Part shown: positions 1-8,347 of the stretch, piece after piece | Layout: every line of letters starts with the position of its first letter | Position numbering within the stretch: the first letter of the stretch is position 1 | Origin: CAZPXZ01 sp965221505 | GTDB taxonomy: Bacteria > Pseudomonadota > Alphaproteobacteria > Rhodobacterales > CAZPXZ01 | DNA: 64,000 nt | Assembly: GCA_965221505.1 (NCBI GenBank) | Contig: CBDCSI010000001.1 | Location: 310,001 to 374,000, forward strand | Direction: 5' to 3' | Translations under genes and position numbers: made by a program | Notes under the pieces: generated by a model | What the model saw: the letters and a program-made list of their open reading frames with translations, nothing else | Databases searched by the model: none | Told to the model about the DNA's origin: nothing

Positions 1-1
1 A

Positions 2-682
2 ACAGATCTCCCCGGCGAGGCGTATGTTAGCGACAAAGGCTGGCAGCGTGCGACTCTGCGCCGTTGTCCGGTTCATCCGTCGGGCGGTTGCGGTTTCGCG
101 CGTCACGGCACGTATTCTCGTCGAGTGTGTTCTACCGATCCGTCGAAGCGAGCGAAGATCGCGCGTTACTACTGCCGGAAGGGTCGGGTGACGTTTTCGC
201 TGTTGCCGGATTGCTTTGCGGCCCGCTTTCCGGGCCAGCTGAGGGAGTGGGAAGAGGTTGTCGGGGCTGCGGCTGCGTCGAACGTGGTTCAGGCGGCTGC
301 GTTGCATCCGGCGGGGGCCGAGGTCGACCTGCCGTTTCGGGAGCGCTGGGTTCGTCGGCGGCTGCACGCGACGGCGGCTGTGCTCCGTTCGGTGCGAGGG
401 TTGTTTCCGGATCGGTTTTCGGGTTGCGAGCCGACGGCGGCGTCGCTGCGCGCGGCGCTGGGGGTGCCCTGGCTTCTGGTCGCGCTTCGGGTTCTGTGCG
501 CGGATTTTCTTCATCGGATTTGGCCTCCGGTTGGCTTCCGGTTGCCGGAGGAGAGCGATCCGGCGGCTGCGGAGCGGCTGCAACACTTGTCGGGGATCGT
601 TTCTGGGGTTGAGGGGATCTACGGTCCCCGAGCGCGGCATGTAGGGCCGCGAGGACCGCCGGAAGGAGGCGACGATGAGTGA
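2..682 (+). CDS. Zinc-ribbon protein of a transposition module (DUF6431-like), 5' end outside window
   Basis: The frame is open from base 2 to a stop at 680-682 with no convincing start, so the gene begins before the window. The visible part is about 226 residues. It opens with a CPVH...C cluster near visible residue 22 and a second cysteine in YYCRKG near residue 57, followed by TFSLLPDCFAARFPG; this layout is that of the small DUF6431 zinc-ribbon proteins that accompany some transposases. The rest is helical, rich in Ala, Arg and Leu, and not otherwise recognised. The last 8 bases overlap the transposase start, which implies translational coupling. A role in end or target recognition is inference. 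An internal GTG at 125 would remove the first zinc cluster and is an unlikely start. Confidence 0.7.
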   Translation, partial: TDLPGEAYVSDKGWQRATLRRCPVHPSGGCGFARHGTYSRRVCSTDPSKRAKIARYYCRKGRVTFSLLPDCFAARFPGQLREWEEVVGAAAASNVVQAAALHPAGAEVDLPFRERWVRRRLHATAAVLRSVRGLFPDRFSGCEPTAASLRAALGVPWLLVALRVLCADFLHRIWPPVGFRLPEESDPAAAERLQHLSGIVSGVEGIYGPRARHVGPRGPPEGGDDE

Positions 683-2024
683 GGAGAGGCGCCGGAGAGA
701 GGCGGAAAGCCGCCGGATACGGGAGAGGAGCGACCGGAGGAAGACGGTGGCCGTGTTCCGGCACTGGGTGATTTCGCCGCTGCGGCTGGAGACGCGGGGG
801 ACGAAGGCGTGGCGCGAGCGGCTTCGGGAGCTTTCCGCCCGGAAGTGGGCGATTCCGGGTTCGGAGCGGACGCGGATCGCGCCGCAGACGATTCGGGACT
901 GGTTTCGGCGGTATGAGGCGGAGGGCCTCGACGGGCTGAAGCCGAAGCGGCGCCGGGACCGGGGCACGACGCGCCGGTTGCGCCCCGAGACGATCGAGGC
1001 GTTGCTGGAGATCAAGCGGGCGAGTCCGGCGAGCAGCGTGCCGCGGGTGATCCGCACGGCGCGTGCCGAGGGCCGGGTGCCGCAGGCCGAGCGGCTGTCG
1101 CGCTCGACGGTGTATCGGCTGTTCCGCAACGAGGGGCTCATGGACCCGGCGGCCGCCGGCCCGTCGGTCGAGCGCCGGAAGTTCGGCTACGAGTTCGCCG
1201 GCGAGCTGTGGATGAGCGACGTGCTGCACGGGCCGCGGGTTCCCGACGGCTCGCGCAAGGGGGTCAAGCGGAAGACGTATCTGATCCTGTTTCTCGACGA
1301 CGCCACGCGCGTGGTGCCGTACGCCGAGTTCCGCTTCTCCGAAGACACCGCGAACTTCCTGCAGGTCTTTCGGGGCGCGCTTGAGCGGCGCGGCAAGCCG
1401 GACCGACTGTATGTCGACAACGGGTCCGCGTATCGCTCGCTGCACACCAGGCTGGTTTGCGCCAAGCTGGACGTCTCGCTGACGTATGCGCGGGCCCAGG
1501 ATCCCGCGGGAAAGGGCAAGATCGAACGGTTCTTCCGCACCGTCCGCGGCTCGTTCCTGACCCACCTGGATGCCGAGGGCACGCGCGACCTCGACACGCT
1601 GAACCGGCGGTTCCACGTCTGGGTCGAGAGGGAGTACCACCGTTCGCCGCACGGCGGGATCGGCGTCACACCGCTGGAGAAGTGGGCGATGACCGGCGGC
1701 GAGGTGAAGTACTTCGATCCCGCGCTCGATCTCGACGCCCTGTTTCTGCTCGAGGAGGAACGCCGGGTCTACAAGGACCAGACGGTGCGGCTGCGGAACC
1801 GGTTCTACGAGGTCGACGCCCATCTCGTCGGCAAGAGGGTCGTGCTGCACGTCGACCCCAAGGCGCCGCCGCAGCGGCCCATCCGCGTCACGCTCGACGG
1901 CCGCGACGCCGGGTTCGCCACGCCGGTCGACCTCGCCGCCAACGCCCGCCGGCGTCGGAAGAAGCCGCCCAGCCCCGGGATCTCGTTTAGCCGCGACGAC
2001 GATCCGTCGGACGGAGACGCCTGA
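675..2024 (+). CDS. DD(35)E integrase-type transposase (IS481/TniA-like)
   Basis: This 449-residue protein is an rve-fold transposase. A helix-turn-helix lies at about residues 65-95 (PQTIRDWFRRYEAEGLDG) and a second DNA-binding helix at about 141-152. The catalytic triad is D182 (WMSDVLHG), D248 (LYVDNGS) and E284 (KGKIERFF), giving exactly 35 residues between the second Asp and the Glu, the classic DDE spacing. The C-terminal 100 residues resemble the beta-barrel after the core in Mu and Tni transposases. The ATG at 675 follows a strong GGAGG and overlaps the upstream stop. The gene is followed without a gap by an AAA ATPase, the gene order of TniA/TniB and IS21-type systems, although IS21 itself lacks the zinc-ribbon and Toprim partners seen here. 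Confidence 0.88.
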   Translation: MSEERRRREAESRRIRERSDRRKTVAVFRHWVISPLRLETRGTKAWRERLRELSARKWAIPGSERTRIAPQTIRDWFRRYEAEGLDGLKPKRRRDRGTTRRLRPETIEALLEIKRASPASSVPRVIRTARAEGRVPQAERLSRSTVYRLFRNEGLMDPAAAGPSVERRKFGYEFAGELWMSDVLHGPRVPDGSRKGVKRKTYLILFLDDATRVVPYAEFRFSEDTANFLQVFRGALERRGKPDRLYVDNGSAYRSLHTRLVCAKLDVSLTYARAQDPAGKGKIERFFRTVRGSFLTHLDAEGTRDLDTLNRRFHVWVEREYHRSPHGGIGVTPLEKWAMTGGEVKYFDPALDLDALFLLEEERRVYKDQTVRLRNRFYEVDAHLVGKRVVLHVDPKAPPQRPIRVTLDGRDAGFATPVDLAANARRRRKKPPSPGISFSRDDDPSDGDA

Positions 2025-2830
2025 TGTACATGCGACAGTTCGGCTTCCACCGATACCCCTTCGAACCCTCGCTCGAGGCCGACGGCCTGTTCGCCAGCCG
2101 GGCCCTGAAGGAGGCCGGCGCTCGCCTGGAGCACCTCGTCGAACGGCGCGGCATCGGCCTCCTCACCGGCGAGGTCGGCTCCGGCAAGACCGCCGCATGC
2201 CGGCGCCTCGCCGCGACGTTGCCTCGCGCGCGCTACAAGGTCTGCTACCCAGCCCTCCTCGCCGGCAGCGTCCGCGACGCCTGCTACGCCCTGTGCGACG
2301 CCTTCGGCCTGCCGCGCCGAGGATCCCGCGCCGTCGCCCACGCCGCCGTTCGCGAGCGGGTCGCAGCGATGGTGGAGGAGAACGGACGCTTTCCCGTTCT
2401 CGTCGTCGACGAAGCGCACCTGCTGCGCGATCCCGTGCTCGAAGACCTCCGGCTGTTGTGCAACTACGGCATGGACGCCGACGCCCGCCTCTGCATGATC
2501 CTCGTCGGCGTCACGCCCTTGCGCAAGCGGCTCGAACTGACGGCCTACGAATCCCTCGCCCAGCGCCTCGTCCTGCGGCACCAGATGGCGCATCTCGAGC
2601 GCGACGAAGTCGAACCCTACCTCCGGCACCGCATCGCCGCCGCCGGAGCCCCGGCCGACCTCCCGCTGTTCGAACCCGCCGCCGTCGAGAGCCTCTTCCT
2701 CGCCTCCGCAGGGGTGCCGCGGCAGCTCAACCACATCGCTCACTACGCCCTCTGCGCCGCCGCGAGCGAAAAGGCCGACGCCGCCACCCCGGAGCATGTC
2801 GAAAAGGCAACCCGGGAGGTCGCACCGTGA
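2024..2830 (+). CDS. ExeA/TniB-like AAA+ ATPase, transposition helper
   Basis: A 268-residue ATPase. Walker A is GEVGSGKT at residues 49-56 and Walker B ends in VVDEAH with D129 and E130. The N-terminus (FGFHRYPFEPSLEADGLF) is the signature of ExeA-type ATPases, and the C-terminal lid ends in VPRQLNHIAHYAL. ATPases of this kind assist DDE transposases by selecting or remodelling target DNA (TniB, TnsC, IstB). Its ATG overlaps the transposase stop by one base and its own stop overlaps the next GTG by four, so the three genes are surely co-translated. The ExeA secretion role is rejected because there is no type II secretion gene nearby. Confidence 0.87.
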   Translation: MYMRQFGFHRYPFEPSLEADGLFASRALKEAGARLEHLVERRGIGLLTGEVGSGKTAACRRLAATLPRARYKVCYPALLAGSVRDACYALCDAFGLPRRGSRAVAHAAVRERVAAMVEENGRFPVLVVDEAHLLRDPVLEDLRLLCNYGMDADARLCMILVGVTPLRKRLELTAYESLAQRLVLRHQMAHLERDEVEPYLRHRIAAAGAPADLPLFEPAAVESLFLASAGVPRQLNHIAHYALCAAASEKADAATPEHVEKATREVAP

Positions 2831-3726
2831 GACGCTCGCAAAAACGGCTCGACCGCATCCGCAACCAGCCGCTCGAACCCGTCGCCGCCGCTCTCGGCTA
2901 TCGACAGGACCCCACGGACCCGCGCCGATGGAAACGGCCCGGCTCCGTCCTCTCCATCCGCGGCGTCAAGTTCTACGACCATCTCCGCCAGGCCGGACGC
3001 GGCGGCGCCATCGATCTCGTCATTCATGCCCGCAGATGCCGCTTCGCCGACGCCGTCGAGTTCCTCGAAGCCGAGTTCCCGAACCCAAACGCCGCGACGC
3101 CCGAGGCCGAACCCGGCGAACCCGACCCGGTCCGCATCCCGACACACTGCGATCGCGCCTGGTTCGCCGTCTACGACTTCCTCGTCTGCGTCCGACACCT
3201 GCCTCGCACCCTCCTCGACGTCGCGCGCGGACGCGACGTCCTGCGCGCCGACGCCCGAGACAACGCCGTCTTCCTCTGCTCCGACGCAGCCGGAACCCGC
3301 ACCGGCGCGGAAATCGTCGGAACCCGACCCGACCGACCCTGGCGCGGCATGGCGCCGGGATCCCGAAAGGCGCGCGGCGGATTCTGGATGCGCTCCAGCT
3401 ACCGCCAGCCACACACCGTCATCCTCACCGAGAGCGCGATCGACGCAATATCCCTCCTCCACCTGAAAGGCCCGCCCAACCCCGAAACCGCCGTCGTCTC
3501 CACCGCCGGCGCAACCGCCGCACTGCCCGAGTGGATCGACGCATGGAATCCCAAGCGCATCCTCTGCGCGTTCGACGCCGACGCGACCGGAGACGAACTC
3601 GCTCGAAAACTATGCCGCTCCGACAATCGAATCCAACGCCTCAGACCCCCCGAACACAAGGACTGGAACGAAATCCTCCAGAAAAGCCCCTTCCTCCGAA
3701 TCCCCGCACCAACCGAACCGAGATAA
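2827..3726 (+). CDS. Toprim-domain protein with primase-like N-terminus (DUF3991-type)
   Basis: The start is GTG at 2827, inside the GTGA overlap with the ATPase stop, giving 299 residues. Residues 38-85 (including FYDHLRQ, GGAIDLVIH and FADAVEFL) match the CHC2/DUF3991 module of primase-like proteins, but the zinc cysteines are not visible. Residues 197-285 are a Toprim fold: E202 in the ILTESAID motif, the D250-A-D252 pair in CAFDADATG, and a HKDWNEIL ending. Toprim proteins of this type are usually carried on plasmids and conjugative elements and may prime or nick DNA. Finding one translationally coupled to a transposase and ATPase is unusual. Whether it takes part in transposition is unknown. 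Confidence 0.8.
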   Translation: MRRSQKRLDRIRNQPLEPVAAALGYRQDPTDPRRWKRPGSVLSIRGVKFYDHLRQAGRGGAIDLVIHARRCRFADAVEFLEAEFPNPNAATPEAEPGEPDPVRIPTHCDRAWFAVYDFLVCVRHLPRTLLDVARGRDVLRADARDNAVFLCSDAAGTRTGAEIVGTRPDRPWRGMAPGSRKARGGFWMRSSYRQPHTVILTESAIDAISLLHLKGPPNPETAVVSTAGATAALPEWIDAWNPKRILCAFDADATGDELARKLCRSDNRIQRLRPPEHKDWNEILQKSPFLRIPAPTEPR

Positions 3727-4025
3727 CTCAAACCCCGACCGAACTCCGACCCGCAGAACGAAAACCGTCGGCGCAATCCGGCACGAAACGACAACCAAGC
3801 GCCGAAATAGCCCGAAACAGCCTGCTCAAGCCAGTTCGGGATTCAACACCGACCCTCGCCTTTGCGTCATATTATGTTTGCACATTGCATCGATTATCAC
3901 CGTGTTTGCAGGGCGCTCTGATTCGGCCGTCTCGTACGCCATTGCCGTCAGACCCGCAGAAATAGGCGGTAACACAACGGGTTGCGCAGTCTTGGCACGG
4001 TTCAGGCGACATGTGGCGACGGGGC
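3727..4025. other. Gene-free junction between two mobile elements
   Basis: About 300 bases with no credible reading frame. The first 110 bases are rich in CGAAA and CCGA words; from about 3840 the sequence becomes less GC-rich and contains TGTTTGCA twice, about 29 bases apart. It should hold the right end of the upstream element and the left end of the next one. No paired terminal repeat could be established by eye. Confidence 0.4.
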
Positions 4026-4054
4026 TTGACAGACGCGAGCGTAGCAAGTACCGT
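4026..4054 (+). promoter_or_regulatory. Candidate sigma70 promoter of the IS4-superfamily transposase
   Basis: A perfect TTGACA (4026-4031) is followed after 17 bases by TACCGT (4049-4054), and the preferred ATG follows 29 bases later with AGAGG just before it. The -35 is consensus and the -10 is weak. A short leader is typical of insertion-sequence promoters. Confidence 0.45.
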
Positions 4055-4082
4055 GTCGACATATGCAAGTGCAGAGGGCAAT

Positions 4083-5843
4083 ATGACAAATCCGCGCGAC
4101 GTGTTTCTGAAGCCCGAGTCCGCCGCCATGCGGCGGTACGAAGCCTTGCGCGCGCGGTTCGTCGAGGGGTGTTCGACCGAGGAGGCGGCGAAGCGCTTCG
4201 GTTACGCGCACGGCAGCTTCCGCAACCTCTGTTCCGAGTTCCTCGCGAATCCGACCTGGGCGTTCTTCGAGCGGGCGTCGCCGAGAGCGGAGACCAAGCC
4301 GGCCGGCACCGACAAGGCTGCGCGCGACCGGCGCATCCTGGAGTTGCGCGAGAAGCAGCTTTCCGTCCATGCCATCGCCGACCGGCTCGCGGACGAAGGC
4401 GTCAAGGCCTGCGCGTCGACCGTCTCGACGGTGGTGCAGCGGGCCGGCTACCCCCGCCTGACCCGGCGGCCCGCCCGTCTGCTGGCCGACATCGTTCGCC
4501 CCGACACGGCGGAGGTTGCCGACGTCCGGCGCCTCGACCTCACGCCGCGGCGGTTTCGGACGGCGTTCGGAGGCCTGTTCCTGTTCCTGCCCATGCTCGA
4601 GACGCTCGGCCTGGACCGCCTGGTGACGCGGCACGGCATGCCGGGCAGCTGCAAGATCCCCGCGGCCTGCGCCTTTCGCGCTCTGCTGGCCCTCAAGCTG
4701 TGGGGGATCGGACGCCCGTCGCAGGCCATGGCCGAGGTGTTCGACGACGGCCTCGCGCTGTTTGCCGGGCTCAACGCCTTTCCCAAGCAGTCCACCTTGT
4801 CGGAATACAGCTGCAGAATCGACGTACGAGCGCTGCCGCCCATGATGCGCGAGTGGAACGAGGCTGCGCACCGCGCCGGCATCCCGCGCGGCGACAGCTT
4901 CGACCTCGACTTCCATACCATCCCGTATCACGGCGACGACGCGCTGAGCGAAAAGCACTACGTCTCCAAGCGCTCCCGGCGGCAGAACGGCATCCTCGCG
5001 TTCGTCGCCCGCGACAGCGAAGCTCGCGTGTTCTGCTACGTCAACGCGACCGTTCGAAAGGCCGAGCAGAACGACGAAATCCTGCGGTTCGCCGAATACT
5101 GGAAGAGCCACACCGGCGCCTGGCCCCGCGAACTGATCTTCGATTCCCGGCTGACCACCTACGCCAACCTCGCCCGCCTCGACCAGTGGGGCATTCGGTT
5201 CGTCACCCTGCGCCGACGCAACGCCGGCGTTCTCGCCGCCGTCGCCGCCGCGCCGAGCGCGGACTGGAAGACGGTCACCCTGACCAACGTCGGCCGACGC
5301 TACCGCAAGCCCCGATTGCTCGAGCAGACCGTCTCGCTGACCGGCTACCCCGGAACCGTCCGCCAGATCGCCGTCACCGGCATCGGCCACGAACTGCCGA
5401 CCCTGCTGATCACCAATCAGACCGACGAGACGACCAGCCGCCTGATCGACCGATACGCCCGGCGCATGATCGTCGAGAACGCGATCGCCGAGGCCATCGA
5501 CCTGTTCCACATGGACGCACTCTCCGCCGCCGTGCCGCTCAAGGTCGACGTCGATCTCCAGTTCACCGTTCTCGCCGCGACTCTCTACCGCCTGTTCGCC
5601 CTGCAGATCGCACACGGCCACGAAACCCACACCGCACGGACGCTCTTCCGAAAGTTCGTTCACGCGACCGCCGACGTCGTCGTCGATGCCGACACGATCA
5701 CCGTGCGCTACGGCCGAAGGGCCAACAATCCGTTCCTCGTATTGAACGGCTTCGCCGAGCGCCAGTGCCGAATCCCGTGGCTCGGAGACCGAAAGTTGCT
5801 GCTTGCCTTCGGAGACAGTCCGAGACAGAGTGTCACATCATGA
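4083..5843 (+). CDS. IS4-superfamily DDE transposase with N-terminal helix-turn-helix
   Basis: The ATG at 4083 is preceded by AGAGG and by a candidate promoter, so it is preferred over an upstream GTG/ATG at 4011; this gives 586 residues. Residues 15-55 and 83-122 look like two helix-turn-helix units. The RNase H-like core carries D276 (LDFHTIPYHG), D354 (IFDSRLT) and E465. Around the Glu, Y458, R461 and E465 fit the Y-(2)-R-(3)-E signature of IS4-superfamily transposases, but the usual following Lys is an Ile. The exact IS family is uncertain (IS1634-like or unclassified). The gene looks intact. It is immediately followed by the remnant of an unrelated IS4-type transposase. Confidence 0.75.
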   Translation: MTNPRDVFLKPESAAMRRYEALRARFVEGCSTEEAAKRFGYAHGSFRNLCSEFLANPTWAFFERASPRAETKPAGTDKAARDRRILELREKQLSVHAIADRLADEGVKACASTVSTVVQRAGYPRLTRRPARLLADIVRPDTAEVADVRRLDLTPRRFRTAFGGLFLFLPMLETLGLDRLVTRHGMPGSCKIPAACAFRALLALKLWGIGRPSQAMAEVFDDGLALFAGLNAFPKQSTLSEYSCRIDVRALPPMMREWNEAAHRAGIPRGDSFDLDFHTIPYHGDDALSEKHYVSKRSRRQNGILAFVARDSEARVFCYVNATVRKAEQNDEILRFAEYWKSHTGAWPRELIFDSRLTTYANLARLDQWGIRFVTLRRRNAGVLAAVAAAPSADWKTVTLTNVGRRYRKPRLLEQTVSLTGYPGTVRQIAVTGIGHELPTLLITNQTDETTSRLIDRYARRMIVENAIAEAIDLFHMDALSAAVPLKVDVDLQFTVLAATLYRLFALQIAHGHETHTARTLFRKFVHATADVVVDADTITVRYGRRANNPFLVLNGFAERQCRIPWLGDRKLLLAFGDSPRQSVTS

Positions 5844-5866
5844 AATTCGTTGGGAATTCAGGCTAG

Positions 5867-6436
5867 CTCGGCGAGTGCAGGTGGTTACTGACGTTTCGGC
5901 TGCTTCGACACGGCGCGTTTCGCGGACTCTGGGATCTTTTGGGGTTTCTGCTCACCACCCTCCGTCTCGACGATGCCGAAGACGCGGCCGACGTCGTTCG
6001 ATACAACCTTCAGCGCTGGCGAATCGAAGACTCTTTCCGGGTGTTGAAATCCGGCTGCAAGGCCGAGAACCAACTGTTTCGGTCGGCCGACCGGCTGCAA
6101 CGCGGCGTCGCGATCCACGCTGTCATCGCATGGCGCATCTTGCTCATGACCCTGCTCGGTCGGCAAGTGCCCGAATGCAGCGCAGAGCTCATGTTCTCCG
6201 AAGCCGAACTCGCCTTCCTGCGAGATTACGCCCGCAGAGCCGACCTTCCCGTGCCGCAAAACCTCGGAGACGCAGTGCAGATCGTCGCCCGACTCGGAGA
6301 ATGGCGGGGCAGAACGCACGACCCGGAACCGGGAAATCAGATCATGTGGCATGGATACGGTCTGCTTACGCACGCGACCATGGGCCATGAAATCGGCTTC
6401 GAAGCCGGAGTGCAATATGCCGTCAATAAGATGTAG
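5867..6436 (+). pseudogene. 3' remnant of an IS4-family transposase
   Basis: The open frame after the TAG at 5864 encodes the C-terminal third of an IS4-type transposase. From about 5940 it carries AEDAADVVRYNLQRWRIED, the Y-x-x-R-W-x-I-E core that holds the catalytic Glu, then FRVLKSGC, VIAWRILLMTLLGR, LGDAVQIVARLG and GNQIMWHGYGLLT, all in family order. The N-terminal part with both catalytic aspartates is missing and does not lie just upstream, so the copy is truncated rather than merely interrupted. Residues before about 5930 are not IS4-like and mark the breakpoint. The remnant cannot be active by itself. Confidence 0.78.
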
Positions 6437-6510
6437 ACGCCCGTTGTGTAGCAGACTTATGGCTACTCGGCAGGGCTAGGGAGGGACTTCGCTCTTCCGG
6501 GCGGTGGCGC

Positions 6511-8195
6511 ACTGGGGACTTGCGGTATCGGTCGGAGTAACTTCAAGATTTGGCACCGTGCCGAAACGGGGTGCGATTCTAGGGTGGCGCATATTATACC
6601 AGATGCCAAACGGTCTGCCCCCATACAACGATCATGCAGCACGTAGTTCGGCGGCTGGTGCAGCGTTGTCGTTGCAACCCCCGAACTTTGTGGTGTTGTG
6701 AATGATCTTCCATGCGTTTTGAAAGCGGTTCGATTTGACCAGGGAGTGGAAGCCCAGCACCGCGCGCCCGCCCTTCCGGCTCCAACGCTGACCGGACTTT
6801 TTCGTCCGGTCCGCGAACAGGGTCCGGCAGGCGCTCTCGGTGACACCGGAGCCGATGGGAAGGCTCTGGGACTGGAAGCGCGCATACTCCATGCGTCCGC
6901 GACAGTTGCGAAAGTAGTTTCGCTCCTTCCTCAGTTCGTCCGGCGAGACGCAGCCCCTGTCGAGATGGTACGAGACGGACCGAATGACTTTGCCGACCCC
7001 GTCCGGGTCGTCCTTGAGCACCGCCCTGTATCTCTCGTACCACCTCTTCCGCCGGTCCGTCGCCGCGCGGTCGGTCTTCCTCGCTTCGGGGTGACCGAAG
7101 ATTGCGTCGGCGGCGGCCGCAAGGTGTTCGGCACCATGGAAAAAGTCGACAAGCTGAAAGTTCGGCTGCACCCGCTCGGAGAGAAACGTCCAGTTGTCCG
7201 CGGCTCCGTCGGCAACCGCACACAGCCGCAAGTCGGGGCGTCGCTCCAGGATGGCGTCGACCTCCTCCCACAATCGCCCCTTCAGCGTCGCCTTGCCGAG
7301 TTCCGGCATCTCGCCGAAGTAGAGGCTGCGCAAGCGCTCGCCGGCCTCGTCATACAGCGTCACGGTGCCGCAACCCCCTTCCCTGTATACCGTTTTCTTC
7401 GCCCCCTCCTCCTCCGGGCGCATCGGAACCATGACCCCGTCGATCGACACGCACAGCGTCGCCGCCGCGGCCGGAACCTCCTCCGTCGCGCGGTGTTTCG
7501 GGTCCGCCTCTTCCGACATCGACCGCCAAATCTCGTCGGAATGCCGCATGAGCCGCTGCAGGCTGCTCACCGAACGCGAGCCCAGCCCCAGGACCTCATA
7601 CTCGTCCGCAACCTCCCGCGGCGTCCGGTTGCTCTGCTGATACACCGCATGTTCCGCCGCCAGCGGCGTGAAACTGCTGTCGCCAAACTCGACCAGCTCG
7701 TCGACCGGGAGGACAGACTCCGAACCCGCCCGACGGTACCGGGGCCGACGATAGGACAGCCGACCCAACGTGCTGGTCTCAGCCCCCTCGCTCGGCGCGA
7801 CACGGTAATACCGCTTCCCGTCCCGCTCCAGATGGGGCGAACCGTCGTCCAGGCTCTCGATCGCCGAACCCAGCACTTGCCGCATGCCTTCGAAGCCCAC
7901 TTCCCGTACAGACGCTTCGAACCGCTTGAAGTCCAACCTCGCCAGGCCCGAGACCTGCAGCTCGAACAACTTGCCCGCAAACCGAAGCGTCGCCTCGGCT
8001 TGCCTTCGCGTCGCGTCGTCCAGCTCAGAACACTCCAATCGGACAGTGATTGACGGTCCGAAGGAAACGGGTAGAGTGGTCATGAGAGTGCTCCTCCTAT
8101 TCAGGATTAGGTCTATCCGGCAGACTACCACAATGTCTGGCGGCGAGCACTCTCACTATCCCCACACACGGCAATTCGACCAAAATCTCCCCAGT
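6511..8195. mobile_element. ISKra4-type insertion sequence, tentative ends
   Basis: A single minus-strand transposase gene is enclosed by ACTGGGGA at 6511-6518 and its reverse complement TCCCCAGT at 8188-8195, with weaker similarity continuing inward for several bases. The resulting length of about 1.7 kb suits a one-gene ISKra4 element. No clear target-site duplication is visible, so the ends are provisional. Confidence 0.45.
6632..8083 (-). CDS. ISKra4-family transposase
   Basis: The start at 8083 has AGGAGG nine bases upstream on the minus strand, and gives 483 residues. The N-terminal 110 residues are helical and charged. The core shows CVSIDGVMVPM, VADGAADNW and VDFFHGAEHL, then LPIGSGVTESACR and KKSGQRW, in the order seen in ISKra4-family transposases, where the DG, DG and E positions form the catalytic triad. 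The length is typical and there is no visible frameshift, so the gene may be active. It is separated from the surrounding catabolic genes by short spacers and is oriented with the operon that begins just to its right, although no shared function is implied. Confidence 0.85.
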   Translation of the reverse strand: MTTLPVSFGPSITVRLECSELDDATRRQAEATLRFAGKLFELQVSGLARLDFKRFEASVREVGFEGMRQVLGSAIESLDDGSPHLERDGKRYYRVAPSEGAETSTLGRLSYRRPRYRRAGSESVLPVDELVEFGDSSFTPLAAEHAVYQQSNRTPREVADEYEVLGLGSRSVSSLQRLMRHSDEIWRSMSEEADPKHRATEEVPAAAATLCVSIDGVMVPMRPEEEGAKKTVYREGGCGTVTLYDEAGERLRSLYFGEMPELGKATLKGRLWEEVDAILERRPDLRLCAVADGAADNWTFLSERVQPNFQLVDFFHGAEHLAAAADAIFGHPEARKTDRAATDRRKRWYERYRAVLKDDPDGVGKVIRSVSYHLDRGCVSPDELRKERNYFRNCRGRMEYARFQSQSLPIGSGVTESACRTLFADRTKKSGQRWSRKGGRAVLGFHSLVKSNRFQNAWKIIHNTTKFGGCNDNAAPAAELRAA

Positions 8196-8347
8196 TCCCC
8201 GGAAATTGTCACAAAACCGCCCGATTCGAGCCAGGCAAACGCACGTAACTCTTTGTGATTACTAGGCTTCCATACGCCATGTGAGAACTACACCCCCGAA
8301 ACGACCGGCCGACGGCGCAGCCGGATCGTAATGCGAAAGCCGAGCCG

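Larger units (their letters stand above)
1..3726 (+). mobile_element. Four-gene transposition module, left end outside window
   Basis: Four overlapping genes (zinc ribbon, DDE transposase, AAA+ ATPase, Toprim) form one translationally coupled unit. The left end is beyond base 1. The right end must lie between the last stop at 3726 and the next transposase promoter near 4026, but no terminal inverted repeat can be defined without the left end. A short direct repeat, CCGAAATAGC then CCGAAACAGC, lies at about 3803-3823. The module is unlike a plain insertion sequence in carrying an ATPase and a Toprim protein, and closer in logic to TniAB/Tn7-like systems. No cargo gene is visible. Confidence 0.6.

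Noticed and set aside
132..1850. Long minus-strand open frames opposite the first module, and similar long frames opposite most genes
   Set aside because: They mirror the codon bias of the real plus-strand genes, are Arg/Pro/Gly-rich, lack ribosome sites and match no family.
2024..2830. ExeA as a type II secretion component
   Set aside because: There is no secretion gene nearby and the gene overlaps a transposase; the transposition helper role fits better.
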